Below are positions 1 to 9,259 of a stretch of 64,000 nt of DNA, in pieces (within the stretch, counting starts at the first letter, position 1; each line of letters starts with the position of its first letter). Source of the DNA: [Clostridium] innocuum (GTDB lineage Bacteria; Bacillota_I; Bacilli_A; Erysipelotrichales; Erysipelotrichaceae); contig CP048838.1 in assembly GCA_012317185.1 (NCBI GenBank), forward strand, positions 3,596,001-3,660,000. Direction: 5' to 3'. The notes beneath the pieces are model-generated. The model made no database searches. It saw only the letters and a program-made list of their open reading frames with translations, and was not told where the DNA came from. The translations under genes were made by a program, and so were the position numbers.

Positions 1-692
1 TCATGGGAATGAATATCGTATTCCTGTGCATTCACAAAGTAATACCAGAAGGCATCCAGCTTACGCTTTGCCGCAACCGAGCTGTCCAGCTGACGGATAC
101 TTCCCGCCGCCGCATTTCGCGGATTCGCAAACAGTTCTTCCCCGTTCTTTTCCCGTTCCTCATTCAGCATCTGAAAGCTGGCATTGGGCATATACACCTC
201 TCCGCGCACTTCCACCTCACCCTGTAGCGGGATATGCATCGGAATGGATGGGATCGTTTTGACATTGTGCGTAACATCCTCACCGACAACACCGTCTCCG
301 CGGGTCAGGGCCTGTACAAAGCGCCCGTCGCGATATATCAGGGACATGGCAAGTCCGTCAATTTTCAGCTCCACCACATAGCGTGCGTTTGGCACCACTT
401 CCCGCACACGCTCGTCAAAGGCATGCAGATCCTCCAGATTGAAGGCATTGCCCAGACTCAGCATGGTGCGCTTATGCTCCACCTTCGTGAATGCGTCCAG
501 TACGACACCACCGACGCGCTGCGTGATGGAATTGGGATCGCGGTACTGTGGAAATTCATACTCCAGTGCCACCAGCTCCTGATAATAGCGGTCATATTCC
601 TGATCGCTCATGCTTGGCTGATCCAGTACGTAATATTCGTACGCCAGCCTGTCCAATATGCTTCGTAATTCTAAAATCCTCTGCTGACTCAT
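1..692 (-). CDS. ligA: NAD-dependent DNA ligase LigA, N-terminal part (cut by window edge)
   Basis: Seals nicks in DNA during replication and repair, using NAD+ to form a ligase-AMP intermediate. Only the first 230 residues are here; the gene runs off the left edge. The N-terminal Ia region (YEYYVLDQPSMSDQEYD) and the adenylation domain are visible, with the nucleophile lysine in LKIDG at about residue 110. The ATG at 692 follows AGGAGG (698-703), and this ribosome site overlaps the stop codon of the upstream helicase gene. That is tight pcrA-ligA coupling, a common order in Firmicutes. Identity is clear from the motifs. Confidence 0.96.
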   Translation of the reverse strand, partial: MSQQRILELRSILDRLAYEYYVLDQPSMSDQEYDRYYQELVALEYEFPQYRDPNSITQRVGGVVLDAFTKVEHKRTMLSLGNAFNLEDLHAFDERVREVVPNARYVVELKIDGLAMSLIYRDGRFVQALTRGDGVVGEDVTHNVKTIPSIPMHIPLQGEVEVRGEVYMPNASFQMLNEEREKNGEELFANPRNAAAGSIRQLDSSVAAKRKLDAFWYYFVNAQEYDIHSH

Positions 693-702
693 TAGAAACC
701 TC

Positions 703-2991
703 CTATTTTTTCGATAAAGCCGGATGGTCGATCTTGATCTTTCGGATTCCGAATTTCTGTTCGAAGGCAATCGTTGCCAGCTGTTCTTCCAGCTTGATAA
801 CAACACCGTCTCCGAAGCTTTCGTGATGAACCAGATCGCCTTTTCTTATTTTACCCTTTTTCTTAGGTTTCCTATCCTCATTTATGATTGGTGCACTATC
901 AAATGAATCTGTGATGCGCACATCGCTTAATTTTCGCTCGGCCTGTCTTGCATAGCCGCTGCTTTCCTGAGGACGATGCTGTACCATGTCACTGTGCATG
1001 GACAGAAAGTCACTGCCGCTGAAGGTATCGACATCGCTGGAAAATGTATTCCGCGGTTTTGCGCCGACATCCTCGATACAGTCCTCGGGAAGCTCCTTGA
1101 TGAACCGGGAGGTTGTTTTGATTTTATCCAGTACATAGCTGTAGCCGTAGGAGTCGGATAAAAACAGCTGTTTTTTAGCCCGGGTAAAGGCTACATAGGC
1201 AAGACGGCGTTCTTCCTCCAGCGCCGGTTGTCCGCCTTCTCCCACAGAGCGTTCATTCGGGAAGATTCCCTCGCATAGGCTGTACACAAAGACATTATCA
1301 AATTCCAGCCCCTTTGCGGCATGAATCGTCATCAGCTGTACAAAGTCCCCGTTCTCCTGTTCCTCCTTATCGGAATACAGGGAGATTTCCTGCAGGTATT
1401 CATTCAGGGTACCCTCCGGATGTGCTTCCACATAATCCGAGATATCCCCGATCAGCTCCTTGATATTTTCCAGACGCTCTATTTCCTTGTCTTCCCGCAG
1501 CATATTTAGATAACCGCTGTCCTCCAGCACCTTCTCCAGCAGCTGGTCGATGCTGATGGTATCCACCAACATGCGGCATTCCTCAATCATCGCAACAAAC
1601 GCCTGTATGTTGGCTCTTGCCTTGCCCTTTCCGATTTCATATTCGCACAGGACATCATACATATTCGTTTCATCATGGTTTGCCTGCAGCTCAATGGTTT
1701 CCAGCGTCTTTGCACCGATTCCCCGCTTCGGAGAATTGATGACGCGCTTGACGGCAAGATTCTTGTACATCGCCTTGGGATCCTGTTCATCAAAGGGAGC
1801 CAACAGACGCAGATAGCTTAAGGCATCCTTGATCTCCGCACGGTCATAGAAGCGCACACCTCCGTAGATGCGATACGGAATATGAAAATCCAGCAGTGCT
1901 TTTTCCAGCCCTCTTGACAGAAAGTTGGAGCGATACAAGATTGCAATATCCCGATAGTCCACATGATCGTGATGCAGCGTCATGATTTTGCTGGCAACCC
2001 AGACCGGTTCGTTTGCATCATCCATAGCAGAGAAATGAATGATTTTATCCTCACTCTCCACACGGGTGAACAAATCCTTATCGATACGGTTGCGGTTATT
2101 CTTGATCAGTGCATTGGCACCGTTCAGAATCTGCTGGGTGGAACGGTAGTTCTCATTCAGCACAACGGTATGGCTGTCCGGAAAATCCCTTTCAAAATTC
2201 ATAATGATATCCACCTGTGCACCACGCCAGGTATAAATCGTCTGATCGGGATCGCCGACCACGCACAGATAGCTGCCTTCCTTTACCAGCAGCTTGATGA
2301 TGGCATACTGCAGATTATCGACATCCTGAAACTCATCGACATGCAGATAGTTAAAGCGCCGCTGCCATTTCGCGCGTACTTCTTCATTGTTCTTCAATAT
2401 ACGGTGGGCAAAAATCAACAGATCATCGAAATCCAGCGCATACATTTCCTTCAGACGCTTCTCGTAAAACTCGTAGACATCGGCCTTGATTTGTTCTCCC
2501 GCCCATTTGCCGGCACCCGCCCTGGCGGTTGCGGCATCTATAAAATTCGTTTTGTTGTTGCTTATGTACGACAGCACACTGTTGTAGCTGTAGCTTTTGA
2601 CATCGATATGCATCTGCTTGTAGGCATCCCGCAAAATGCTCTTTTGGTCATCCGCATCCAGAATCGTGAAATTCCTCGGATATCCCAGCTCCAGAATGTC
2701 CTCCCGCAACAGACGCACACAAAAGGAGTGAATGGTGGAAATCGTAACCGCCTTGGCTACATCTCCCAGCAGATTCTCCACTCGCTCTTTCATTTCCCTA
2801 GCCGCCTTATTCGTAAAGGTGATGGCTAATACTTTATTCGGATATACTCCGCAGTCATTGATCAGATATGCAATTCTGGTCGTTACCACCCGGGTCTTTC
2901 CACTTCCTGCCCCCGCAATGATCCGCAGGTGATGATCCACACACTGTACTGCCTCTAACTGATGCTCATTCAATTGATCTAAAAACGACAC
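703..2991 (-). CDS. pcrA: ATP-dependent DNA helicase PcrA/UvrD
   Basis: Superfamily 1 3'-5' helicase for repair, plasmid replication and removal of blocked complexes. All helicase motifs are intact: Walker A GAGSGKT (about residues 27-33), DEFQDVD, GDPDQTIYTWRGA, NENYRST, TIHAAKGLEFDNVF and RLAYVAFTRAKK. The C-terminal end has the Tudor-like fold typical of PcrA (GDLVHHESFGDGVV), which binds RNA polymerase in the family. The start is GTG at 2991: the ribosome site AGAGGTGAT lies just upstream, and the nearby ATG at 2996 opens a frame that stops after five codons. The 762 residues fit the family. It is followed 10 bases later by ligA. Confidence 0.97.
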   Translation of the reverse strand: MSFLDQLNEHQLEAVQCVDHHLRIIAGAGSGKTRVVTTRIAYLINDCGVYPNKVLAITFTNKAAREMKERVENLLGDVAKAVTISTIHSFCVRLLREDILELGYPRNFTILDADDQKSILRDAYKQMHIDVKSYSYNSVLSYISNNKTNFIDAATARAGAGKWAGEQIKADVYEFYEKRLKEMYALDFDDLLIFAHRILKNNEEVRAKWQRRFNYLHVDEFQDVDNLQYAIIKLLVKEGSYLCVVGDPDQTIYTWRGAQVDIIMNFERDFPDSHTVVLNENYRSTQQILNGANALIKNNRNRIDKDLFTRVESEDKIIHFSAMDDANEPVWVASKIMTLHHDHVDYRDIAILYRSNFLSRGLEKALLDFHIPYRIYGGVRFYDRAEIKDALSYLRLLAPFDEQDPKAMYKNLAVKRVINSPKRGIGAKTLETIELQANHDETNMYDVLCEYEIGKGKARANIQAFVAMIEECRMLVDTISIDQLLEKVLEDSGYLNMLREDKEIERLENIKELIGDISDYVEAHPEGTLNEYLQEISLYSDKEEQENGDFVQLMTIHAAKGLEFDNVFVYSLCEGIFPNERSVGEGGQPALEEERRLAYVAFTRAKKQLFLSDSYGYSYVLDKIKTTSRFIKELPEDCIEDVGAKPRNTFSSDVDTFSGSDFLSMHSDMVQHRPQESSGYARQAERKLSDVRITDSFDSAPIINEDRKPKKKGKIRKGDLVHHESFGDGVVIKLEEQLATIAFEQKFGIRKIKIDHPALSKK

Positions 2992-3138
2992 AACATCACC
3001 TCTTATTTACCTTCTCGACTATTATACTATACTTTGTCTTCCTTTTCTTTAGAAAACAACTTCAATTATAACCCAAAACGGCATGGTACTCTATAGTTAT
3101 TACGAAATTTTCAGAAATCTGCCATAGTATTTTAAATT

Positions 3139-3174
3139 TGTTTATACTATAATGTAGACTGACTAACTGAGGTG
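3139..3174 (+). promoter_or_regulatory. Promoter of the first LCP gene, shared with the LCP paralogue
   Basis: A perfect TATAAT (3148-3153) sits 29 bases before the start codon. The 18 bases TTTATACTATAATGTAGA (3141-3158) recur exactly at 19127-19144 before the second LCP gene, followed in both by GAGGTG. No good -35 box is visible in either, which suggests a shared activator or an alternative recognition mode (inference). Confidence 0.6.
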
Positions 3175-3182
3175 TGATACAT

Positions 3183-4766
3183 ATGGCAAAACAAAAACCG
3201 AAACGATACTATACCCGCACGATCGACCTGCTGTTTCTGCTGGCGTTTCTGATCGTGGGAATCGTATCCTTTACCATAGCATTTACCTTCGGCATCCTTC
3301 CTGTGAAATGGACGATGGCAGCCGCAGGTATCCTGCTGATTCTATTCCTTATATTATTTATGCTGTCCATGAAGAAGCTTCCCAAGTGGGCTGTGATCGT
3401 CAAGCGTCTGTTTATTCTTCTTTTGACGGTGGTTATCGGTACCGGGGGATATTTTCTGGATAAATCACGAAGCACTCTGCATAAGATGAGCAAAAATGCG
3501 GCAGGCTCCACCACGGAAATCTATGTGGTCGTGAAAAAGGGCAGCGGTATTGATTCCCTTTCCCAGCTGGAAGGCAAAACGATCGGCTATCAGAAGGGCG
3601 TCGATAAGAAAAATGCCGCCTATGCAAGGGAAAAGCTGGACAGCGAGGTTGGCAATACCACGCCCAAGGAAGAGCTGGATTATACAACGCTGTACAGCGA
3701 TCTGAATCTGGAAACGGTGAATGCCTTTGTTATTTCCGATTCCTATTATGATATGTCCAAATCCAATATTGACGGCTTTGCGGACAGTGTGGATATCATT
3801 CAGACCTACAAAAAGAAAAATGATGCCGCCAGCGGTCCCGATATCGATGTCACAAAGGATACCTTCACCGTCTATCTGAGCGGACTTGATAATATGGGAA
3901 GTCCGGACCAGCAGACAAGAAGTGATACGAATCTGATTCTGATTGTCAATCCGAAGGCGAATCACATTGATATGGTGTCTCTGCCAAGAGACGGCTACAT
4001 ACCGAATGCCGCCTACGATTATAAAAACGACAAGCTGACGCATACCGGAAACGACGGGATTGAAAACAGTGTGGAAACGATACAGAACTTCTTCGGTATC
4101 CCGATTGATTACTATGCCCGTGTAAGCTTCAATTCCCTGATTGAAATTGTCGATACGATCGGCGGTATTGATGTGGATGTGGAAATTGACTTCTGTGAAC
4201 AGGATGAAAATCGAAGCTTTAAGAAAGAAGATTTGATCTGTCTGAAAAAGGGCAAGCAGCACTTAAACGGCAAGCAGGCGCTCGCCTATTCCCGGCACCG
4301 TAAGACCAAGGGCTATGACAATGCCGGAAGAGAGCGTGCACAGCAGCGCATTATCAAGGCAATTATCAATAAGCTGATCTCCGCAAACGGGTTAACCAAG
4401 GTGAATGATCTGATGGATATTGCACCGAATTACATTATCACCAATATGCCGGCAGAGAAGATTGCGGATTTTGTATCCGGTGAGCTGAATGAGCTGAAGC
4501 CATGGACGATTTCCTCCATCACCAGCGATAACGGTGTCTATGAAGACCTGTATGTGGCAAGTCTGGATCCGTCCCTTGGTGTAAGCAATGTGTATCTATT
4601 CAGCCGGGATGAGGTGCATGCGGTTGTGAATGCCTATGATGCGGCACGCAGGCAGCTGCAGATGAACAGCTTTACGTTTAATTTGAATGATCTGTATGCG
4701 AATACTCCGAAGATCAATACCTCGGAAAACATACGCTATGCGGATATGGCAGAGAATCCGCAGTAA
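3183..4766 (+). CDS. LytR-CpsA-Psr (LCP) family cell-wall glycopolymer ligase with inserted solute-binding-like domain
   Basis: LCP enzymes move teichoic acid or capsule chains from lipid carriers onto peptidoglycan outside the membrane. Three N-terminal membrane segments fall between about residues 10 and 95. Residues about 115-215 (EIYVVVKKGSGIDSLSQLEG) resemble a periplasmic solute-binding lobe. The LCP core follows, with the DTNLILIVNP segment, LPRDGYIP and the YSRHRK arginine motif near residue 360. The chosen ATG at 3183 has GAGGTG eight bases upstream; an in-frame GTG at 3174 overlaps that site. Length is 527 residues. A paralogue lies at 19161. The solute-binding assignment is inferred from pattern only. 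Confidence 0.9.
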   Translation: MAKQKPKRYYTRTIDLLFLLAFLIVGIVSFTIAFTFGILPVKWTMAAAGILLILFLILFMLSMKKLPKWAVIVKRLFILLLTVVIGTGGYFLDKSRSTLHKMSKNAAGSTTEIYVVVKKGSGIDSLSQLEGKTIGYQKGVDKKNAAYAREKLDSEVGNTTPKEELDYTTLYSDLNLETVNAFVISDSYYDMSKSNIDGFADSVDIIQTYKKKNDAASGPDIDVTKDTFTVYLSGLDNMGSPDQQTRSDTNLILIVNPKANHIDMVSLPRDGYIPNAAYDYKNDKLTHTGNDGIENSVETIQNFFGIPIDYYARVSFNSLIEIVDTIGGIDVDVEIDFCEQDENRSFKKEDLICLKKGKQHLNGKQALAYSRHRKTKGYDNAGRERAQQRIIKAIINKLISANGLTKVNDLMDIAPNYIITNMPAEKIADFVSGELNELKPWTISSITSDNGVYEDLYVASLDPSLGVSNVYLFSRDEVHAVVNAYDAARRQLQMNSFTFNLNDLYANTPKINTSENIRYADMAENPQ

Positions 4767-4773
4767 AGAAAAC

Positions 4774-4825
4774 AAAACCATGCAGCGTCAGCGATGAGTG
4801 ATATCGTTGAGGGCATGGTTTTTTG
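4774..4825 (+). terminator. Rho-independent terminator after the first LCP gene
   Basis: AAACCATGC pairs with GCATGGTTT around an inner stem (CAGCGAT/ATCGTTG), followed by a T run. It starts 8 bases after the LCP stop codon. Confidence 0.75.
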
Positions 4826-4892
4826 ATGTTTGTTATCATGGTTTCATAATGCTTTGTCTATAAATACATCCGGGCAGTTTTCTGCCTGTTAT

Positions 4893-5759
4893 TCAAATGG
4901 GTGTGTGTTTCCTGCGATTGTCCGCTGCAATCTGCATAATTTTTTTAAGCACACCGTATTGATCATTGGAAGCAATGATTTCAGATACCACTTTTTTTAC
5001 TTGTTCCTGTGCATTTTCAGGCGCATAGGAATGTACAAAGCTCATCAGCATATCCATATCATTTCCACCATCTCCGAATACAGCAATTTTCTGTTTGTCC
5101 CATTGTTTCCGATGCGCCAGAAACATCAAAGCACTTGCTTTTGATATTGCTCTGTCCGTCAATTCAAAAACATTGGAATCGAAGGAAGCATTTACAATAT
5201 CATTTTCAAACATAGTCAGTCTGTCGAGAAGGTCTGCACGTTTGTCCTGATGTAATTCCAAACCGTTTATTTTCAGAATATCCAACTTCAGGATTTCTTC
5301 ACGCTTCGCTTGAAAATGAAACCGGCTGAGATATTCATCCAGATATCCGCTCTTTCCATTATCAAGAACCTTCTTTCTCCATATATCCCATTTCATATAT
5401 TCCTCTATGTATTTTTTCCGTGGCAGCATCGTTAAAATTTTATCTTCTGTGAAAAATTCCAGGTTTGCATGCGGCATAGCATCCAGTATTCCCGCTACCG
5501 TCCTTTTCTTTATCGCCCCACGGAACAGTGTCGTTTTATCTTTATCCAAAATGAGTGCACCGTTCATAACGATAACATGAACCGGCAGCGCCCAGAGTCC
5601 TTCGCAACCTTTTACACCTGCAATCGTTCGCCCCGTTGTCACGACGAATTCATAACCATCCCTCAGAATCGCCTTCATGCCCTCATCCAGAATGGTATCC
5701 CATGCATAATCTGCATTTAATAATGTACCATCCAAATCACTTGCGAAATATTTAATCAT
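4893..5759 (-). CDS. HAD-IIB (Cof-type) phosphatase
   Basis: Haloacid-dehalogenase superfamily hydrolase that probably removes phosphate from a sugar phosphate or cofactor intermediate in the cytosol. Motif I DLDGTLL carries the nucleophile aspartate near residue 8. Motif II is VTTGRT, the motif III lysine is in ISKASAL, and motif IV is GDGGNDMDML; a C2-type cap lies between. The ATG at 5759 is used because GAGGAGG ends six bases before it; an upstream in-frame ATG would consume the ribosome site as codons 2-3. Length is 288 residues. It lies just past the terminator of the beta-glucoside operon, but is separated from it. The exact substrate cannot be told. Confidence 0.88.
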   Translation of the reverse strand: MIKYFASDLDGTLLNADYAWDTILDEGMKAILRDGYEFVVTTGRTIAGVKGCEGLWALPVHVIVMNGALILDKDKTTLFRGAIKKRTVAGILDAMPHANLEFFTEDKILTMLPRKKYIEEYMKWDIWRKKVLDNGKSGYLDEYLSRFHFQAKREEILKLDILKINGLELHQDKRADLLDRLTMFENDIVNASFDSNVFELTDRAISKASALMFLAHRKQWDKQKIAVFGDGGNDMDMLMSFVHSYAPENAQEQVKKVVSEIIASNDQYGVLKKIMQIAADNRRKHTPI

Positions 5760-5777
5760 AGAGTGCCTCCTCATCTT

Positions 5778-5807
5778 TTAAAAAAGACTTCATTTTTGAA
5801 GTCTTTC
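5778..5807 (-). terminator. Terminator of the licT-bglP-bglA operon
   Basis: On the minus strand AAAGACTTCA pairs with TGAAGTCTTT and is followed by a T run. It lies about 10 bases after the bglA stop. Confidence 0.8.
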
Positions 5808-5817
5808 ACCCTTGCTC

Positions 5818-7293
5818 TTATAATTTCTCTCCGTTACTTTCGATAACCTGTTTATAATAGTAGAAACTGTCTTTTTTATACCGGTTATAGGTACCGTTGC
5901 CATAATCATCTATATCCACATAAATAAAGCCGTAGCGTTTTGACATCTGTCTCGTGGATTCACTGACAAGATCAATACAGCCCCACCATGTATAGCCCCA
6001 CAGCTCCACACCATCTTCATTTATGGCATCACTCATCGCCATGACATGCTCCTTCAGATATTCACAGCGGTACGGATCATGTATTTTTCCATCCTCTGTA
6101 ATCTGATCACGTTCCCCCAGACCGTTTTCCACGATAAACAGAGGCTTCCTGTACCGGTCATAAATATCAACAAGTGAAATCCGCAATCCGGTTGGATCCG
6201 TCTGCCAGCCCCATTCAGAGGATGGCAGATATGGGTTTTTCACACCATTCACAGTATTTCCTGGTGCCATATCCAGACCTTCTGTTTCTGCAGCCATACA
6301 GCTGGTCATATAGTAAGAGAAGCTTACAAAATCAACTGTTCCCTCTTTTAAATCCGTCTCATCACTGTCTTTCCATTGTATGACATACCCCTTGTTTCTG
6401 ATTTCATTGTTTAAATAATTTGGATATTCTCCAAACACCTGTATATCTACATAGCGGTAGATACTGCGCATCCGCTGCTGTGTCGCAAGATTGTCCTCCG
6501 GCTTACAGGTAAACGGATAGAAACACAGCTTTGTCATCATGCAGCCGATCTGTGCTCCGGGAACAAGCTCATGTCCCAGCTTCACTGCTCTTGCGCTCGC
6601 AACCATCTGATGATGCATTGCTTGATAAATCGCCTGTTCAAATGGGATATCAGCAAATCTGTCTTCAATCAGTGCTCCGCTTGTCACAGGATGCCTGAGC
6701 ATAGCGTCCACCTCATTGAAGGTAAGCCAGTAAGTTACATATTTCCCAAAGCGTTCAAAGCAGACACGAGCATATTTTTCAAACAGATCAATGACCTCTC
6801 TTGAATACCAGCCACGATACTTTGTTGCCAGTACAACCGGTGGATCATAGTGGGAAAGCGTAACGAGCGGTTCTATGCCATATTTTTTACATTCCTTAAA
6901 CATATCCTCGTAAAAAGCGATACCATCCTCATTGGGCTTCTCATCTCTTGGATCTGTAAAGATTCTCGCCCAGGAAATGGACATACGGAATATCTTATAG
7001 CCCATTTCCGCAAATAATTTAATATCTTCCTTGTAATGGTGATAGAAGTCGATTCCCCGTCTTTTTGGATAATTTGCATCCGGTCCAGCTGTCAGTGCTT
7101 CTTCTAAATCTCTGCTGCTGAATTGAAACTGCTTCGTAAAATCAGCAACGCCTACTTCACGATAAGGCAGACAATCTTCAATCGTCATACCTTTTCCATC
7201 CTCATTCCACGCTCCTTCAACCTGATTGGCCGCAGTTGCACCGCCCCACAGAAAGTCGTTTGGAAATTTCAATGGTGATGTATTCTTATACAT
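5818..7293 (-). CDS. bglA: 6-phospho-beta-glucosidase, glycoside hydrolase family 1
   Basis: Cleaves phosphorylated beta-glucosides such as cellobiose-6-P, arbutin-6-P or salicin-6-P after PTS uptake. GH1 signatures are clear: the N-terminal FPNDFLWGGATAANQVEGAW, the acid/base glutamate in TFNEVD (about residue 190) and the nucleophile in FIVENGLGE (about residue 386). Length of 491 residues is normal for the phospho-glycosidase branch. Its ATG follows AGGAGG, which touches the bglP stop codon 12 bases upstream, so it is the last gene of licT-bglP-bglA. Control is by the RAT switches upstream. Confidence 0.95.
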   Translation of the reverse strand: MYKNTSPLKFPNDFLWGGATAANQVEGAWNEDGKGMTIEDCLPYREVGVADFTKQFQFSSRDLEEALTAGPDANYPKRRGIDFYHHYKEDIKLFAEMGYKIFRMSISWARIFTDPRDEKPNEDGIAFYEDMFKECKKYGIEPLVTLSHYDPPVVLATKYRGWYSREVIDLFEKYARVCFERFGKYVTYWLTFNEVDAMLRHPVTSGALIEDRFADIPFEQAIYQAMHHQMVASARAVKLGHELVPGAQIGCMMTKLCFYPFTCKPEDNLATQQRMRSIYRYVDIQVFGEYPNYLNNEIRNKGYVIQWKDSDETDLKEGTVDFVSFSYYMTSCMAAETEGLDMAPGNTVNGVKNPYLPSSEWGWQTDPTGLRISLVDIYDRYRKPLFIVENGLGERDQITEDGKIHDPYRCEYLKEHVMAMSDAINEDGVELWGYTWWGCIDLVSESTRQMSKRYGFIYVDIDDYGNGTYNRYKKDSFYYYKQVIESNGEKL

Positions 7294-7304
7294 AATTTTT
7301 CCTC

Positions 7305-9149
7305 CTATTTCAGAACCGTCAACAACGGTTCTCCTTTTACGATAATACCGCTTTCTTCATTCGCCAGCACATCCAGGTAGCTAGCGGAATTCGTGATGAT
7401 AACAGGAGTGATCAGAGAATAGCCTTCTTTCAGAATTCCTGCCAGATCGACTTCCACCAGGATATCACCAGCCTGTACCTCCTGCTGTTCACGCACCTTC
7501 ACATCGAAGTATTTCCCCTGTAAATTTGCTGTATTGATACCAATGTGAATAATACATTCCACTCCCTGCTTTGATGTCAGTCCGATTGCATGCTTTGTAG
7601 GATAAACCGCAGTGATTGTTCCATCAAATGGTGCAGCGATCACGCCCTCATCCGGATCAATCGCAATTCCCTTCCCCATACTACCAGAAGCAAACACGTC
7701 CTCCTCAACGTCACTCAGCTTCATCAGTGTGCCATTCATCGGTGCCTGTATTATTTCATTCCGGCTGTTTTCCACAGTCTTTGTATCTACAGCTGTACTT
7801 TCACAGCTGTTTTTTTCTTCAGATAAGCCCAATACCATAATCAACAGGAAGCCAAGGGCCGCAGACACGGCCATTCCCAAACATACTGCCCAGAATCCAT
7901 CTCCCATGAAAACAGGCAAAGACAGGATACAGGAATTGACATATGCAGTTGACTGTCCACCAAAAGCACCGACGATTGCTCCACCGGCTGCACCGGCAAT
8001 CATAACGGCAATCAGTGCATTTTTAAATTTCAGCAGTATTCCGTAAATTCCCGGCTCTGTTATTCCGATAAAGGATGATATAGCAGTGGATGCACCGATT
8101 GATTTTGTCTGTGTATTCTTTGATTTCACCCAGACTCCCATACAAACACCAAACAGTGCCAGTGTTCCCATTGTATTCATCGGCAGCAGGAAGTCAGACC
8201 CGAACTGATTGATATTTTCCAGTATTACTGCCCCCAGCGATAAATGCATTCCGGTTAATACGACCAGTAAGCGTGTACCACCAACAATAGCTCCGGCAAT
8301 TACCGGTGATAAGTCATACAGGAATTTGACGACCATAACCAATCCCTGAGAAATATAGCTTGCCAGCGGGGCAATCGCAATCAGTGTCAGAGGTACCATC
8401 ATCATCAATACGAGCATCGGTGTAAATACCAGACGCAAAACCTTGGGAATGAGCTTATCAATGAACGGATAAAACCAGCTCAATACCAGAACAGCAAGAA
8501 CAATCGGAATACTGCTTGCCGCATATTTTACGAACGGAATCGGCAACCCCAGAAAATGCATAGGATCTGCCCCTGCCGCAAGACCCGCTGTCATGGTGGG
8601 ATACAAAAGACAGCCTGCCAGCGCCAGTGCACAGGCGGTATCTGTTTTAAAGCGTTTGGATGCAGACCATGCTACTAAAAACGGGAAGAAATAGAATACA
8701 CAGTCCCCCGCAATCGTAGCTACCTGAATAAAATCAGAGGCCGCATCAAATCCGCAGTAAGAGGTGAGAATCGTGATCAGACCCTTAATCATCCCGGTTC
8801 CTGCCAATACTGGTATCGTCGGCAGGAAAATAGCCGCCATGGTTTCAAATACGCCTGTGGCTCTGAATTTTTTCTTTTTCGCCATTGTCTCTTCATCATG
8901 GATGAACCCGGTCAGTGCAGTAACGGCATCATATACGCTGCCTACGTCGTTTCCGATGATGATCTGCAGCTGTTCCGTCTGATACTGCGCCCCCATTACC
9001 CCATCAATTTTTTTAATATGTTCCAAATCCACCTTTTTATAATCCTTTACATAAAAACGCAGCCTCGTCACACAGTGAAACATCTCCTTGATATTTTCTT
9101 TTCCGCCTACTTCTTTTAAAATCTGAGCGGCTGTTTTCTTCACGTCCAT
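7305..9149 (-). CDS. bglP: PTS beta-glucoside transporter, fused IIBCA
   Basis: Membrane transporter that imports and phosphorylates beta-glucosides. The order is IIB (phosphocysteine in HCVTRLRF, about residue 26), a IIC membrane domain of about ten segments (about residues 100-440), and a glucose-type IIA with its active-site region around VECIIHIGINTANLQG near residue 545. The ATG at 9149 is preferred to an in-frame start at 9173 because AAAGGAG lies six bases before it. Length is 614 residues. It sits between licT and bglA, and its leader holds a RAT/terminator switch, so expression should need active LicT. Confidence 0.95.
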   Translation of the reverse strand: MDVKKTAAQILKEVGGKENIKEMFHCVTRLRFYVKDYKKVDLEHIKKIDGVMGAQYQTEQLQIIIGNDVGSVYDAVTALTGFIHDEETMAKKKKFRATGVFETMAAIFLPTIPVLAGTGMIKGLITILTSYCGFDAASDFIQVATIAGDCVFYFFPFLVAWSASKRFKTDTACALALAGCLLYPTMTAGLAAGADPMHFLGLPIPFVKYAASSIPIVLAVLVLSWFYPFIDKLIPKVLRLVFTPMLVLMMMVPLTLIAIAPLASYISQGLVMVVKFLYDLSPVIAGAIVGGTRLLVVLTGMHLSLGAVILENINQFGSDFLLPMNTMGTLALFGVCMGVWVKSKNTQTKSIGASTAISSFIGITEPGIYGILLKFKNALIAVMIAGAAGGAIVGAFGGQSTAYVNSCILSLPVFMGDGFWAVCLGMAVSAALGFLLIMVLGLSEEKNSCESTAVDTKTVENSRNEIIQAPMNGTLMKLSDVEEDVFASGSMGKGIAIDPDEGVIAAPFDGTITAVYPTKHAIGLTSKQGVECIIHIGINTANLQGKYFDVKVREQQEVQAGDILVEVDLAGILKEGYSLITPVIITNSASYLDVLANEESGIIVKGEPLLTVLK

Positions 9150-9167
9150 TACAGACTCCTTTCTACT

Positions 9168-9234
9168 TGTCAAAAAAGACCCAAATTAAGCTACCTTATA
9201 AGCTGTCTTATAAAGATAAGGTTAATTCAGGTCT
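9168..9234 (-). terminator. Regulated terminator in the bglP leader
   Basis: On the minus strand GACCTGAATTAACCTTA pairs with TAAGGTAGCTTAATTTGGGTC (G-U pairs and one bulge), followed by six T. The 5' arm shares the GACCT end of the RAT element, so the two folds exclude each other, as in bgl-type operons. Confidence 0.85.
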
Positions 9235-9259
9235 TGCCTCTTTCATGAGTAACAATCCT
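9229..9259 (-). promoter_or_regulatory. RAT antiterminator element before bglP (LicT target)
   Basis: The minus strand reads AGGATTGTTACT, seven bases, then AGGCAAGACCT. This fits the ribonucleic antiterminator consensus bound by the BglG/LicT CAT domain. It overlaps the last codon and stop of licT and the 5' arm of the terminator downstream. Confidence 0.9.

Noticed and set aside
1963..2829. 288-residue frame opposite to pcrA
   Set aside because: Antisense shadow of an intact conserved helicase gene; no ribosome site or recognisable domain.
3465..4262. 265-residue frame opposite to the first LCP gene
   Set aside because: The paralogue shows a similar antisense frame only because the coding strand is conserved; it is a mirror of the LCP code.
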